From the NCBI GenBank assembly GCA_046497075.1, contig JAWOGF010000038.1:1-64000 (forward strand): a DNA stretch of 64,000 bases, read 5' to 3'. Numbering within the stretch: position 1 is the stretch's first letter; every line of letters starts with the position of its first letter. The stretch comes from Saliniplasma sp046497075. GTDB lineage: Archaea; Thermoplasmatota; Thermoplasmata; Halarchaeoplasmatales; Halarchaeoplasmataceae. Both the position numbers and the translations under genes were made by a program. Shown here in pieces: positions 17,501 to 26,154 of the stretch. The notes beneath the pieces are model-generated. The model saw only the letters and a program-made list of their open reading frames with translations. It ran no database searches and was not told the DNA's origin.

Positions 17501-17629
17501 TTACTCTATTTTCTTAACGCTCACAGCTTTAAAACCACGTTCTCTCTGCTCACTATCGAATTCTACTCTATCTCCTTTATCCAGTGCCATCCTTTTCAAC
17601 GGATCGAAGATTTTCACAGTTCCTTTCAT
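17501..17629 (-). pseudogene. Cold-shock gene with in-frame loss of RNA-binding motifs
   Basis: This 42-residue frame matches the first 12 and last 27 residues of the Csp at 1049-1246 (MKGTVKIFDPLK, then LDKGDRVEFDSE and VSVKKIE). Twenty-three codons between them are gone, including both RNP motifs. The frame is kept open, so a short peptide could be made, but it cannot fold as a cold-shock domain. I treat it as a deletion derivative of a Csp paralogue. Upstream sequence still resembles the intact gene's leader. Confidence 0.75.
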
Positions 17630-17742
17630 AGGTCCCTCGTCCTTTTTGTTTTGTATAACTAGAAAGCAGTATATTTTATTATCGAAGCGTTCTTTATTAA
17701 TAATCCAAAAGTAATAAATAATATTATTTTATAAAAAAATGC

Positions 17743-18237
17743 ATGAAGGGAGGAGAAAATAAAGATCCTCATACTTCGGACTTTAAACACGCTGGGTTTT
17801 ATTCTAGATATCTAGCTTTCAGGATCGATGCTATGGTAAGCGGAATTTTTATCACTCTACCGATACTGTTTTTATCTTTAGCTCATCTTGATGAAACTTA
17901 TCAACTGATAATCGGAGTAATAGTAGCGCTTTTCATTCCACAAATCCTATATTATACCATCCTTGAAGCAAAGTGGAACACCGCAGGTAAAAGTTTTGCA
18001 GGGATCAAAGTAGTAGATAGGAACGGGGATCAAATCACTTTCAAACAAGCTTTTATCCGGAACTTGGAAAAACTTATCTGGGTCATACCAGTAATCGGTC
18101 AGATATACGCCTATCTAAGTAGTCAAGCTATAAAATGGGATGATCAACGTTTTGGAGATGGTTGGGCAGATACTTATGTAATCAAAAAGAAAGAAATAAG
18201 AAGGGAACAGTACAGGCCGAGAAGAAGTAATTATTGA
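17743..18237 (+). CDS. RDD-family membrane protein
   Basis: 164 residues with the RDD signature: FYSRYLAFRIDAMV (Arg and Asp in the first helix) and WNTAGKSFAGIKVVDRNGD between helices 2 and 3, then a third helix near 110-130. About three or four membrane segments. Some RDD proteins act in ion transport, but most are uncharacterised. The initial ATG follows a TATA-rich tract closely, suggesting a short leader. The downstream neighbour is a broken ABC-2 fragment. Confidence 0.82.
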   Translation: MKGGENKDPHTSDFKHAGFYSRYLAFRIDAMVSGIFITLPILFLSLAHLDETYQLIIGVIVALFIPQILYYTILEAKWNTAGKSFAGIKVVDRNGDQITFKQAFIRNLEKLIWVIPVIGQIYAYLSSQAIKWDDQRFGDGWADTYVIKKKEIRREQYRPRRSNY

Positions 18238-18269
18238 CGTGCCCCACTAAAAGGATTAACTCGTGAAAC

Positions 18270-18851
18270 TCTTCCGTAGGACCTTTGGTAACGCCGTGGG
18301 AAAGACAAGCGGGAACTTATGAAAGATTACTTTCTTACCCAGTCAACATAAAAGCGGTTTTGATGAGAGATCTACTGGCGGGGTCATTGTTCGGGATATC
18401 CATCTCAACTGTCGTACTGGTGAGCAGTTCCTTTTTCATACAGCTTCAATTGTCAACCATTCCGATGCTGGTACTTTCGGTGTTGCTTGGAGCAGTGGCT
18501 TTCTCAACTCTCGGTGTCCTCATATCAGCAACAACTGCCACTTCACCTTCATCCATAATGATGCTCTCCAGTCTGATAAGGTTCCCTCTCATATTCATCA
18601 GCGGTCTATTCATACCTCTGTTAGAGATGGAGGGAGCCATGAGATACATAGCCTCTGAAACTGACGAGGAAGAAACTGACAGATTCTTGAACGGTAGGGA
18701 AGCATACTTCAACGATAATATAGAGGGTTACGGATCCGAAGATGATGGAGGACTGCCGTTAAGCATTTCAACAATAACAATATTAGCTGTAGCTACTGTG
18801 GTACTCATATCTTTGACCGTCCTGGTCTGGTACGGCAGAAAGAAGAGATGA
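18270..18851 (+). pseudogene. Chimeric partial copy of ABC-2 permease
   Basis: From about 18270 the DNA closely repeats 16811-17183 of the intact permease gene: TPWERQAGTYERLLSYPV through MEGAMRY. The first 70 codons are missing, and the frame upstream is closed by TGA, leaving only a TTG at 18285. After MEGAMRY the homology stops abruptly and an unrelated acidic segment (SETDEEETDRF...) and a single C-terminal helix ending WYGRKKR follow, like the anchor of a surface protein. It therefore looks like a duplication that recombined into the 3' end of another gene. Expression is doubtful; a 188-residue product is possible. Confidence 0.8.
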
Positions 18852-18888
18852 AAGTTGAAATCAAACAACGGTGATAAAAGGAACTCAA

Positions 18889-19029
18889 GTGAGCGAAGAT
18901 AAGTATATAGCTGTTGGTTATGTTAACTGTCCGAGATATAATGATATACAGGTGGTCGGATTCCATGGACTTGAGGGTGCTTGGAATCTCCTAACGAGTT
19001 CACTACTAGTTTTAAATGAAGATAAGTAG
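18889..19029 (+). CDS. Small hypothetical protein
   Basis: 46 residues (MSEDKYIAVGYVNCPRYND...) starting at GTG with GGA eight bases upstream. It has no membrane segment or recognisable domain. It lies between the chimeric permease and the convergent DtxR gene. It could be a genuine short gene or the remnant of a longer one. Confidence 0.35.
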   Translation: MSEDKYIAVGYVNCPRYNDIQVVGFHGLEGAWNLLTSSLLVLNEDK

Positions 19030-19084
19030 TTTACCAGTATCTGTATCTTGGAGTGGCCAAAGAGAGGATTAAGCGGTTTTATAT

Positions 19085-19552
19085 TCAAGACTCCTCCTTT
19101 TTCTTCTTGATGGTCCTGGGACATTCCTCGATTTCACCTGTTTCATAATAATCTCTAAACCGTTCTAGCCACAGCGGTTTCTCGTGCCGATCGATAAATT
19201 CTACGAAGGATGTCAGTCTGTCCATAGTTTCATTCTTGACCACATGCTCTATCTCGCAGGCTTCTTTATCAGCTACATCTTCATCGAGTCCTAGGATCAT
19301 CAGAAATTCTTTCAATGTTTCATGTTTTTTAGACAGCTTGATAGCTATCTTCTCTCCTTTTTCAGTGAGTGTCACACCACTGTACTTTTCATAGTTGACA
19401 TAACCTCGGCCATCCAATTTTTTGAACATCTCTGAGACTGTAGATAACCCTAAATCGAGTTCTTGGGAAACGTCTTTCACCCTTGCATATCCCTTCTGAT
19501 TAGATATATCGTATATCACTTCTAGATACTCCTCATATCTTTTAGATACCAT
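19085..19552 (-). CDS. DtxR/MntR-family metal-dependent regulator (paralogue, feo-linked)
   Basis: 155 residues, closely similar to the protein at 8249 across the winged helix (LDLGLSTVSEMFKKLDGRGYVNY) and the metal domain (ACEIEHVVKNE). The C-terminal tail is Lys/Glu-rich (TIKKKKEES). It lies 56 bp downstream of the methyltransferase gene ending the feo operon, with ACCGA-G-TCGGT (about 19560) just upstream of its start. Probably the iron sensor for feo; the division of labour with its paralogue is unknown. Confidence 0.9.
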   Translation of the reverse strand: MVSKRYEEYLEVIYDISNQKGYARVKDVSQELDLGLSTVSEMFKKLDGRGYVNYEKYSGVTLTEKGEKIAIKLSKKHETLKEFLMILGLDEDVADKEACEIEHVVKNETMDRLTSFVEFIDRHEKPLWLERFRDYYETGEIEECPRTIKKKKEES

Positions 19553-19608
19553 TTTTCACACCGAGTCGGTTTTTTTGTAAATATTAATCTATGTACTTCG
19601 AACATCAT

Positions 19609-20067
19609 TTATATCTGAATTCTAGGTATGAACATACCAGTATTTTTCTTATATCTCTCATATTTTTCTTTATAAATTTCACTCATCTGTTTCTCTTCTA
19701 TCTTGCTTATTGAGTACCATATAGGTAAGAATGCGACCATTATAACAAACCACAACCATGAGAAAAAGATTAATCCCAATCCGGTTAAGAATATGTAGAT
19801 TGCGGTATACATAGGATGCCTGGCGTATTTGAAAGGTCCCTCTGTCAACAATGTTTTGTCAAAGAATGCCTTTCTCATGTAGTACGCGATATAGGGCCAA
19901 AGAGTCATCCCTATTACAGTTAAAAAACCTCCAAGTATAAGTAGAAATAAGTTATCGTTAAAATCCATGAAAGTACCTGTTATCTGCCAAGAAAAAACCA
20001 GTATACTGAACATCGTCATCCATGACGCCCTTGGTAAGATCTCTATGGATAGATTTTTCATATCCAT
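19609..20067 (-). CDS. Isoprenylcysteine methyltransferase-like membrane protein
   Basis: 152 residues with about four membrane helices. It carries GPFKYARHPMYTAIY followed by EEKQMSEIYKEKYERYKKNT, the SAM-binding signature of the ICMT/phospholipid methyltransferase (PEMT-like) superfamily. It starts 2 bp after the FeoC-like gene, so it is part of the feo transcript, though its link to iron is unclear. Prokaryotic members mostly lack a known substrate. Confidence 0.8.
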   Translation of the reverse strand: MDMKNLSIEILPRASWMTMFSILVFSWQITGTFMDFNDNLFLLILGGFLTVIGMTLWPYIAYYMRKAFFDKTLLTEGPFKYARHPMYTAIYIFLTGLGLIFFSWLWFVIMVAFLPIWYSISKIEEKQMSEIYKEKYERYKKNTGMFIPRIQI

Positions 20068-20068
20068 A

Positions 20069-20314
20069 TTACAACTCCCCCTCTTTCTCTGTCACTTTAT
20101 AAACCTTGAAAGAGATGTTCGAAGAGTTACACCCTATTGGGCAGCTACTGCATTTACTGCCACAGTTTACTTCTTTAAGATATCCTTGATATTTGAGAGA
20201 TTCAACGATCGCTCTTACCGTACCTATCCCCATATCGAGTTCCTGACTTATCTCTGATAGGGATTTCCCCTCTTTGATTCTTGTAAGGATCGATCTTCTC
20301 TTACTCATCTTCAT
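20069..20314 (-). CDS. FeoC-like winged-helix protein with Cys cluster
   Basis: 81 residues. The N-terminal helix-turn-helix (SLSEISQELDMGIGTVRAIVESLKYQGYL) is followed by CGSKCSSCPIGC, four Cys that could bind an Fe-S cluster, as in FeoC. In bacteria FeoC modulates FeoB. It overlaps the upstream membrane-protein gene by 14 bp. Likely an Fe-S or redox-responsive modulator of ferrous transport. Confidence 0.75.
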   Translation of the reverse strand: MKMSKRRSILTRIKEGKSLSEISQELDMGIGTVRAIVESLKYQGYLKEVNCGSKCSSCPIGCNSSNISFKVYKVTEKEGEL

Positions 20315-20798
20315 CTACCTTCAATGTGTCTTTATCATTTTCTCTTGCTAGATCCCCTTTCAGTTGATGGATCCTCACATAGTAAAGTACTACCAGTGAA
20401 AATGGAAGTACAAATAATGAGGGAGGATACGGTCCAGAGTAAGAAGCTGTGAACCCGGCCCATGTTTTGAACCAACTGCCGTCACCACCAGGTATCGATC
20501 CCAGGAAAGTGCTGATAAGGTACATCCCAGCTAAAACCCAAATCATCATACTGGCCATCACCATCTTAGCCTGCTGATGGATTTCCTTGAAATTTTTCAC
20601 GCTGTATATGTAAAACCCACCTGCAAAGAACAGTATCAGTCCCTTCCAAAGCAGGAAGTCACCTGTTATTATCATCGGACCTATTTCTACAGGTATTCCC
20701 AGTAACCCTGAGACGATCTCAACTATTCCAAGGACTAGAACTGCTGCACCGAATATCCCAAAGTAGATGCTGCCGAACCTATACTTTTCTTCTTTCAT
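20301..20798 (-). CDS. Four-helix membrane protein of the feo operon
   Basis: 165 residues. Hydrophobic segments lie near residues 12-33, 42-66, 80-103 and 120-143, with a short charged C-terminus (DLARENDKDTLKVDEDE). No family recognised. It sits 1 bp after the FeoB channel gene and overlaps the FeoC-like gene, so it is produced with the transporter and may be an accessory subunit. Confidence 0.65.
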   Translation of the reverse strand: MKEEKYRFGSIYFGIFGAAVLVLGIVEIVSGLLGIPVEIGPMIITGDFLLWKGLILFFAGGFYIYSVKNFKEIHQQAKMVMASMMIWVLAGMYLISTFLGSIPGGDGSWFKTWAGFTASYSGPYPPSLFVLPFSLVVLYYVRIHQLKGDLARENDKDTLKVDEDE

Positions 20799-20799
20799 A

Positions 20800-22035
20800 C
20801 TATGCGACCCCCATTATATGCCAAAGAAAGTTTAATAAACCGCCCCAGATGAATAGAACAAAGATCAGGGTGAGCAGACCGCCACCTAGATTTTCGATGA
20901 TACCTCTTATCCCTCCTTCCTTCCCCTCTTTGATTATCATGGCAAAGGTGGCGATGCAGGGGAAGTAAAGGTTTATGAGGACCACAGAGCTTATCAACTG
21001 ATATTTACTCATCTCTATAGCTGAAAGCTGTGCTACTGCCAAGTCCTTCCTCAGGAAACCTGCTATGAGAGGTCCAACTGTTTCCTTAGGTATACCGAAC
21101 CAACCGGTCAATAGAGGACTCATGGTATTAGCTAACACATCTATCACTCCACCCAGGTATAGTATATTCACCATTCCAACACCCAGTAAAACGAACGGAA
21201 TAGCTACTGTAAAGAAGCCTTTTACCCTTATCCACAATTTTTTTGAAACATTTCTCATGGTTGGCATCCTGTAGGGTGGTATGTCGATAAGGATCTCTGG
21301 CGACTTCCCAGGTATTATTTTATGTAAGATGAATCCAAAAATGAAGAATCCAGCGAATAGATACAACAGTATATAACCGGTATACTCTGGTATAAGCGAA
21401 AGCATGACACCTAACTGTGCACCACAGGGTATGAAGATCGCTAATAGTATCATCATCATAAAGCGCTGTTTTTTAGTTTGTAGAGATCTCGTAGCGGCGA
21501 CTCCCGGTACGTTGCACCCTAATGAAAGTATCATCGGGACTATTGCAAAACCGTGGAGTCCTATCTTATGCAGGAATGTATCAATGAGCACCGCCAATCT
21601 AGGTAGGTATCCACTGTCTTCAAGAACTATCAAGTAAAGGTAGAAAGCAGTAATGGCTGGGAGGACTATCCCAACTGCCACGAAAAGACCAGAAGTGAGC
21701 ATCCCGAAAGCTTCGAATGAATTGGTTGCTCCCGGTTCACCTACCAGGATGTAGTAAAACCAGCTCCCCTCACCTGGAAAAGCTTTTTGTAACCAAGGGA
21801 GCCAGTGGTTATCAAAAATTTTAATAAGAAAACCATCAGTGAAGAAACCTGCGAATGCACTGAAGAAAGCCCAGAAACCATAAAGAGCAGTTAACGCGAT
21901 GGGGATGCCCGTCAAAGGTTTTACTGTGAGTTCAGCGATTGCATCTTTTAGTGTAGTTTTCCTTTCACCATAACTGATAGTTTGGCCGGCAATCTCATCT
22001 ATCAACTCCCATCTTTCATCGATATCCAACTTCAT
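20800..22035 (-). CDS. feoB: FeoB ferrous transporter, membrane part (split)
   Basis: 411 residues covering the FeoB membrane region only: about eight helices with the Gate/nucleoside-recognition motifs (MILSLGCNVPGVAATRSLQTKKQ, where the Cys sits in the usual GCNVP motif, and FLRKDLAVAQL). The N-terminal 40 residues (ELIDEIAGQTI) correspond to the linker that normally joins GTPase and channel. The start overlaps the stop of the GTPase gene (ATGA), so a single FeoB has been divided into two coupled genes. Confidence 0.9.
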   Translation of the reverse strand: MKLDIDERWELIDEIAGQTISYGERKTTLKDAIAELTVKPLTGIPIALTALYGFWAFFSAFAGFFTDGFLIKIFDNHWLPWLQKAFPGEGSWFYYILVGEPGATNSFEAFGMLTSGLFVAVGIVLPAITAFYLYLIVLEDSGYLPRLAVLIDTFLHKIGLHGFAIVPMILSLGCNVPGVAATRSLQTKKQRFMMMILLAIFIPCGAQLGVMLSLIPEYTGYILLYLFAGFFIFGFILHKIIPGKSPEILIDIPPYRMPTMRNVSKKLWIRVKGFFTVAIPFVLLGVGMVNILYLGGVIDVLANTMSPLLTGWFGIPKETVGPLIAGFLRKDLAVAQLSAIEMSKYQLISSVVLINLYFPCIATFAMIIKEGKEGGIRGIIENLGGGLLTLIFVLFIWGGLLNFLWHIMGVA

Positions 22036-22562
22036 TTACCGCTCACCTTAGCTCTTCTTTTTATCCTACTAACGTCCACTGGTTTAGCTTCCTTGATCCT
22101 GGAAGCTAGTTCTTTTATCCCCGCTCCACTGATAGCTATAGTTGTGACTATCGGAACGCCGAGTAACTTCCTCAACCTTTCTAAATCTATATCTATCTCC
22201 TTATCCTCTGCAACATCCCACATATTAAGCGCGATTATAACTGGATAACCCTTTTCGATGATCTCTAAAGCAAGATAAAGACCTCTCTCCAATTTAGTTG
22301 AATCTATTACACAGATCACGACGGAATCCTTATTCTCTTCAAGCATCCTGACTGCTACTTCCTCAGCCTTATCCTTGGGTTCCAATGAGAAAGTACCCGG
22401 AACATCTATCAACTCCACTTCTTCATCGTCTAACTGCATATATCCCTGAGTATAATCAACCGTTGTGCCAGGGTAGTTGGATTCAGTGACATTTGCCCCA
22501 GTCAAACGATTAAAGACAACACTCTTACCCACGTTAGGATGTCCCATAAGCAGTAATTTCAC
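22032..22562 (-). CDS. FeoB GTPase part (split)
   Basis: 176 residues of a G domain: G1 GHPNVGKSVV (residues 7-16), the Thr of G2 in NYPGTTV, G3 DVPGTFSL, G4 NMWD, and a G5-like region around TIAISGAG. The helical GDI domain found in fused FeoB is mostly absent. It overlaps FeoA upstream by 4 bp and the channel gene downstream by 4 bp. GTP binding is thought to gate ferrous transport. Confidence 0.9.
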   Translation of the reverse strand: MKLLLMGHPNVGKSVVFNRLTGANVTESNYPGTTVDYTQGYMQLDDEEVELIDVPGTFSLEPKDKAEEVAVRMLEENKDSVVICVIDSTKLERGLYLALEIIEKGYPVIIALNMWDVAEDKEIDIDLERLRKLLGVPIVTTIAISGAGIKELASRIKEAKPVDVSRIKRRAKVSGK

Positions 22563-22786
22563 TCTTCCACCTCAACTTGGATCCTGTCAGCAATACCCAC
22601 CCCCATAGAGGTAGTGGAGCCTTCTACCTTCACTACGACGGGACCCTTTATCGGCTGCCGAGTCATAAAAACTATATTTTTACCTACTCGGATCCCCATC
22701 CCAGCAACTTTATTCCTGAGTTCTTGAACTATATCTACAACCGTTCCTTTTTCACCATAATCCATAGAAGTAAGCCTTTTCTTCAT
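22559..22786 (-). CDS. FeoA-domain protein 2
   Basis: 75 residues with the SH3-like FeoA fold: VAGMGIRVGKNIVF, VVVKVEGSTTSMGVGIADRIQVE. FeoA assists FeoB, probably by contacting its GTPase. The overlap with the FeoB GTPase gene supports a direct complex. It follows a first FeoA gene, giving tandem FeoA copies. Confidence 0.87.
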   Translation of the reverse strand: MKKRLTSMDYGEKGTVVDIVQELRNKVAGMGIRVGKNIVFMTRQPIKGPVVVKVEGSTTSMGVGIADRIQVEVEE

Positions 22787-22790
22787 CTTA

Positions 22791-23009
22791 TCATATCCTT
22801 CTAACCCTTATCTTAGCAGCCATGCCCCTACCAATGGATACAGTGTTTCTATTCACTTCTAAAGTGATTCGGCCATGAGATGATATGATCCTTACGATAC
22901 AATTTTCAGTGATCCCTTTTAGGGCGAGTTTCTGTTTAAAACCTCTCCCACCATGGATGTTAACGATCATTGCGAGCTCCCCTGGACTTAACTGGGCTAG
23001 TTTCATCAT
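22791..23009 (-). CDS. FeoA-domain protein 1 (first gene of feo operon)
   Basis: 72 residues with the FeoA signature (LSPGELAMIVNIHGGRGFKQKLALKGI and VSIGRGMAAKIRV). It heads the operon feoA-feoA-feoB(G)-feoB(channel)-membrane protein-FeoC-like-methyltransferase. The promoter carries two DtxR-type palindromes. Confidence 0.87.
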   Translation of the reverse strand: MMKLAQLSPGELAMIVNIHGGRGFKQKLALKGITENCIVRIISSHGRITLEVNRNTVSIGRGMAAKIRVRRI

Positions 23010-23034
23010 TTATCACTTCTTGACGATATCCATC

Positions 23035-23077
23035 TTTGGTATACCATATTAGTTACGGTAAACCGAATATTTAAGTC
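23035..23077 (-). promoter_or_regulatory. feo promoter with two DtxR-like operators
   Basis: On the minus strand a TATA-like CTTAAATATT (23068-23077) is followed by TTCGGTTTACCGTAA (23053-23067) and TATGGTATACCAAA (23035-23048). Both contain the GGT-NN-ACC core of DtxR-family sites. They cover the region between the TATA box and the first gene, so a bound repressor would block transcription. The same core precedes the dtxR gene at 8249. Confidence 0.6.
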
Positions 23078-23289
23078 TTATATAAGGATTAGGGTTGTAT
23101 GGGCTTCATCCCGAAATCTAGCCTTACCTTCCATACCGGCTTATTTTCTGGAAGGGAGTCATTACCCAAAAATTTTTGAAAATGATGCTTTTATTTAGAA
23201 CATTAAAAGATATATTTTAATATGAACCAAAATACTTTTATTACATCTCTTTATGTACGAGCATCTTCTTTGCAGAGGATGTTGAAAAT

Positions 23290-25983
23290 ATGAGATATGG
23301 GAAGGTAATGGCGATAGGACTGATAAGTGTACTGTTAGTTAGTGGAGTTGGAATGACGTTAGGTTATTCGAGAGATGTTGAAATCGATAGTTCAACTGCT
23401 GATCTATTTTCTGGAGGGAGTGGAACTGAAAGCGATCCATACCAAATAAGTAATGTTACGCAGCTGCAGAATATGAATAAAGATTTAGATGCTCATTATG
23501 AGTTGATTGAAGATATAGATGCGAGTGTGACTAAGGATTGGAACAATGGAAGTGGATTTATGCCAGTGGGTAAAGACGACGATGAAAGGTTTTCTGGAAG
23601 TTTAGATGGTAAGGGATATAATATCAGAGGATTATACATCAACCGACCAAGTAGTGATTATGTAGGCCTGTTTGGAAGCCTGGGAGGAGTCACTGTTGAT
23701 TCCTCAGTAGAAAGAACATGTATCGTTGATTCGAACATAAGTGGAAACAGGAATGTCGGACTACTAGTGGGAGAAAACTTTTACGGTAATGTCAAAAATT
23801 CATGTGCCCAGGGAAACGTAAGTGGAAACGAAAAGGTAGGAGGACTTATAGGGATTAATCATGGCGAAGTCAATAATTCTTACACAATAGGACATATGAG
23901 TGGAGATGACAATACTGGTGGGCTCGTTGGATATAATGGTGGCACGGTCAATAACTCGTATGCTATGGGAAACGTGAGCGGGGACTCTATTGTAGGCGGA
24001 CTTGTTGGTTGGAACCACGGTAGTATGGTCAACAACTCATATGCTATGGGAAACGTGAGTGGTGAGAGAGAAATCGGCGGACTCGTTGGAGACGGAGGCA
24101 CCGTCAAAAATTCATATGCTAGAGTAAACATGAGTGGAAACTATGAAGTCGGCGGACTCGTTGGAGACGGATGCACTGTCAAGAATTCACATTATAATAT
24201 CGACGAAGTCATAATCAATGGTGGGCATCGAATCACTATAGGAAGTCTCTTTCAACAGCAGTATCAGGATTGGATGTCTAGCAACAAAAGACTAGAGATC
24301 TCAGATTATAGCGATACATTAGTAAAATCGGGCGAATATTACGAAATAAGCGGAGTAGAGGGAATAAAAGATATATTAGGATTTGCTGGGGAAAAACAAT
24401 ACAAGTTCTGCCTTAAAGATGACATAGATCTTTCTAGTGAACCTGGACTGTACATACCCTACTTCGCTGCTGAGTTTGACGGGAACGGTTACACAATCAA
24501 AAATCTTCATTTGAACTGGTCTGCTGGTTCAAATCTTGGATTTTTCGGTTATTTACCTTCCTCTGCTTATTTATTTGATACTAGTCTAGCTAGGGCAAAT
24601 GTAAGAGGAACTACACACATCGGGGGTCTCGTTGGATTTAACGATGAAGGCATGGTCAATAATTCATATGCCACGGGAGGAGTTGTAAAAAGCTCGATCA
24701 CATGTGTCGGTGGTCTAATAGGTTTAAACCATGGTACGGTCAAGTATTCATATACAACTGGAGAAGTAAATGGAAATAGCTCTGTCGGCGGACTCGTTGG
24801 AGAGAATTGGGGCTCGGTTAACAATTCCTATGCTGATGGAAACGTAAAGGGAAATATGTGCGTTGGCACTCTCGTAGGGATGAATGTAAACAAAATTGAA
24901 AGATCCTATGCAAGAGGAAATGTAAATGGAAATAGCTCTGTCGGCGGGTTAGCAGGACTAAATTGGGCAGGTACAGTTAGAAATTCTTATGCTACGGCAA
25001 ATGTGAACGGAAACAACACTATCGGTGGGCTTTTAGGAGGGAACATCAGGGAGGGTAGGATCAAAAACTCATATGCTACAGGGAACGTGAGCGGAAACGA
25101 AAGGGTAGGAGGACTCGTTGGAGATAACAGTGCCACGGTCAATAACTCATTATGGGACATAAATACCACGAGCCAATCTTCAAGTAATGGCGGAACGGGG
25201 AAGACTACCACAGAGATGAAGGACATCGATACATTCACTGATACATCGACTGAAGGCTTAGAACAAGCCTGGGATTTCGTCGAGGTTCCAAATGATGATG
25301 ATGGCACCAAAGACATCTGGAAAATCGATGAAGATGTCAACGATGGCTATCCATTTTTGGTCTGTGATAGAAACACAACTCCTCCAACAGCGGATGCAGG
25401 AGAAGACAAAACAGTAGGTATAGATGAAGACTTGACTTTCGATGGCTCTTCTTCAACAGATAACGTGAATATCACAGACTATACATGGACGATAGAAGGA
25501 GATGAGTATGAAGGAGAATCTGTTACTCACTCGTTCAGTGAAGTAGGTACCTATGAAGTTGAACTAACTGTAACGTATTCATCAGGTAACTCTGATAGTG
25601 ATTCGATAACGGTGACAGTTGAAGATGATGTACCTCCAACAGTATCTGTAGATATCTACGGTGATCTAGTTGAAGGTGAAGAGATAACAGTCGATGCTTC
25701 AGAATCAGCTGATAACGTGGGTATCGAAAGTATTGAGTGTGAATTCGGCGACGGTACGACGGCTACTGGTGCAAACGTTACACATACTTACGAAGAAGCC
25801 GGTGATTATACAGTAAACGTAACAGTGACTGACGAAGCAGGTAACATTGATGAATATCAAGAGACTATAACTGTTGAAGAAGAAAGTGATGGTGATAACG
25901 ACACTCCTGGATTTACATTGATGATACTGCTATTCAGCTTATCGTTAGTGGCGATATACAGATATAGAAAGAAGAAAAGATAA
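23290..25983 (+). CDS. Large surface protein with GLUG repeats, two PKD domains and a PGFT-type anchor
   Basis: 897 residues. A signal peptide covers about 1-27. Two blocks of GLUG-type repeats (pattern GGLVG-N-G-V-NSYA-GNVSG) fill roughly residues 140-300 and 435-620. Two PKD-like domains follow at about 697-782 and 783-865. The C-terminus TPGFTLMILLFSLSLVAIYR with a basic tail resembles archaeal PGF-type sorting anchors. Such proteins form the cell surface or act in adhesion. The GLUG repeats are visible at DNA level, making the copy number prone to change. It has its own promoter region. Confidence 0.85.
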   Translation: MRYGKVMAIGLISVLLVSGVGMTLGYSRDVEIDSSTADLFSGGSGTESDPYQISNVTQLQNMNKDLDAHYELIEDIDASVTKDWNNGSGFMPVGKDDDERFSGSLDGKGYNIRGLYINRPSSDYVGLFGSLGGVTVDSSVERTCIVDSNISGNRNVGLLVGENFYGNVKNSCAQGNVSGNEKVGGLIGINHGEVNNSYTIGHMSGDDNTGGLVGYNGGTVNNSYAMGNVSGDSIVGGLVGWNHGSMVNNSYAMGNVSGEREIGGLVGDGGTVKNSYARVNMSGNYEVGGLVGDGCTVKNSHYNIDEVIINGGHRITIGSLFQQQYQDWMSSNKRLEISDYSDTLVKSGEYYEISGVEGIKDILGFAGEKQYKFCLKDDIDLSSEPGLYIPYFAAEFDGNGYTIKNLHLNWSAGSNLGFFGYLPSSAYLFDTSLARANVRGTTHIGGLVGFNDEGMVNNSYATGGVVKSSITCVGGLIGLNHGTVKYSYTTGEVNGNSSVGGLVGENWGSVNNSYADGNVKGNMCVGTLVGMNVNKIERSYARGNVNGNSSVGGLAGLNWAGTVRNSYATANVNGNNTIGGLLGGNIREGRIKNSYATGNVSGNERVGGLVGDNSATVNNSLWDINTTSQSSSNGGTGKTTTEMKDIDTFTDTSTEGLEQAWDFVEVPNDDDGTKDIWKIDEDVNDGYPFLVCDRNTTPPTADAGEDKTVGIDEDLTFDGSSSTDNVNITDYTWTIEGDEYEGESVTHSFSEVGTYEVELTVTYSSGNSDSDSITVTVEDDVPPTVSVDIYGDLVEGEEITVDASESADNVGIESIECEFGDGTTATGANVTHTYEEAGDYTVNVTVTDEAGNIDEYQETITVEEESDGDNDTPGFTLMILLFSLSLVAIYRYRKKKR

Positions 25984-26154
25984 CCCAACAACCTTTCCTT
26001 TATTTTTACATTTTTCTTTAAATTTGGGCAAATTTATGGTATGTCTACTTAAAATAAAGATCATAGGCTTCATCCCAAAATAAAAAAGATTTAAGAAGAA
26101 GCTCGGTTAAGTAAATATTCGAAAAGTTAAATTGATATAGATCAAATTCAATTA

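Noticed and set aside
23098..26082. GGCTTCATCCC repeat flanking the GLUG gene (23100 and 26068) as transposon ends
   Set aside because: Only about 11 bp match, with no target duplication or transposase. It is likely chance or a minor shared motif.
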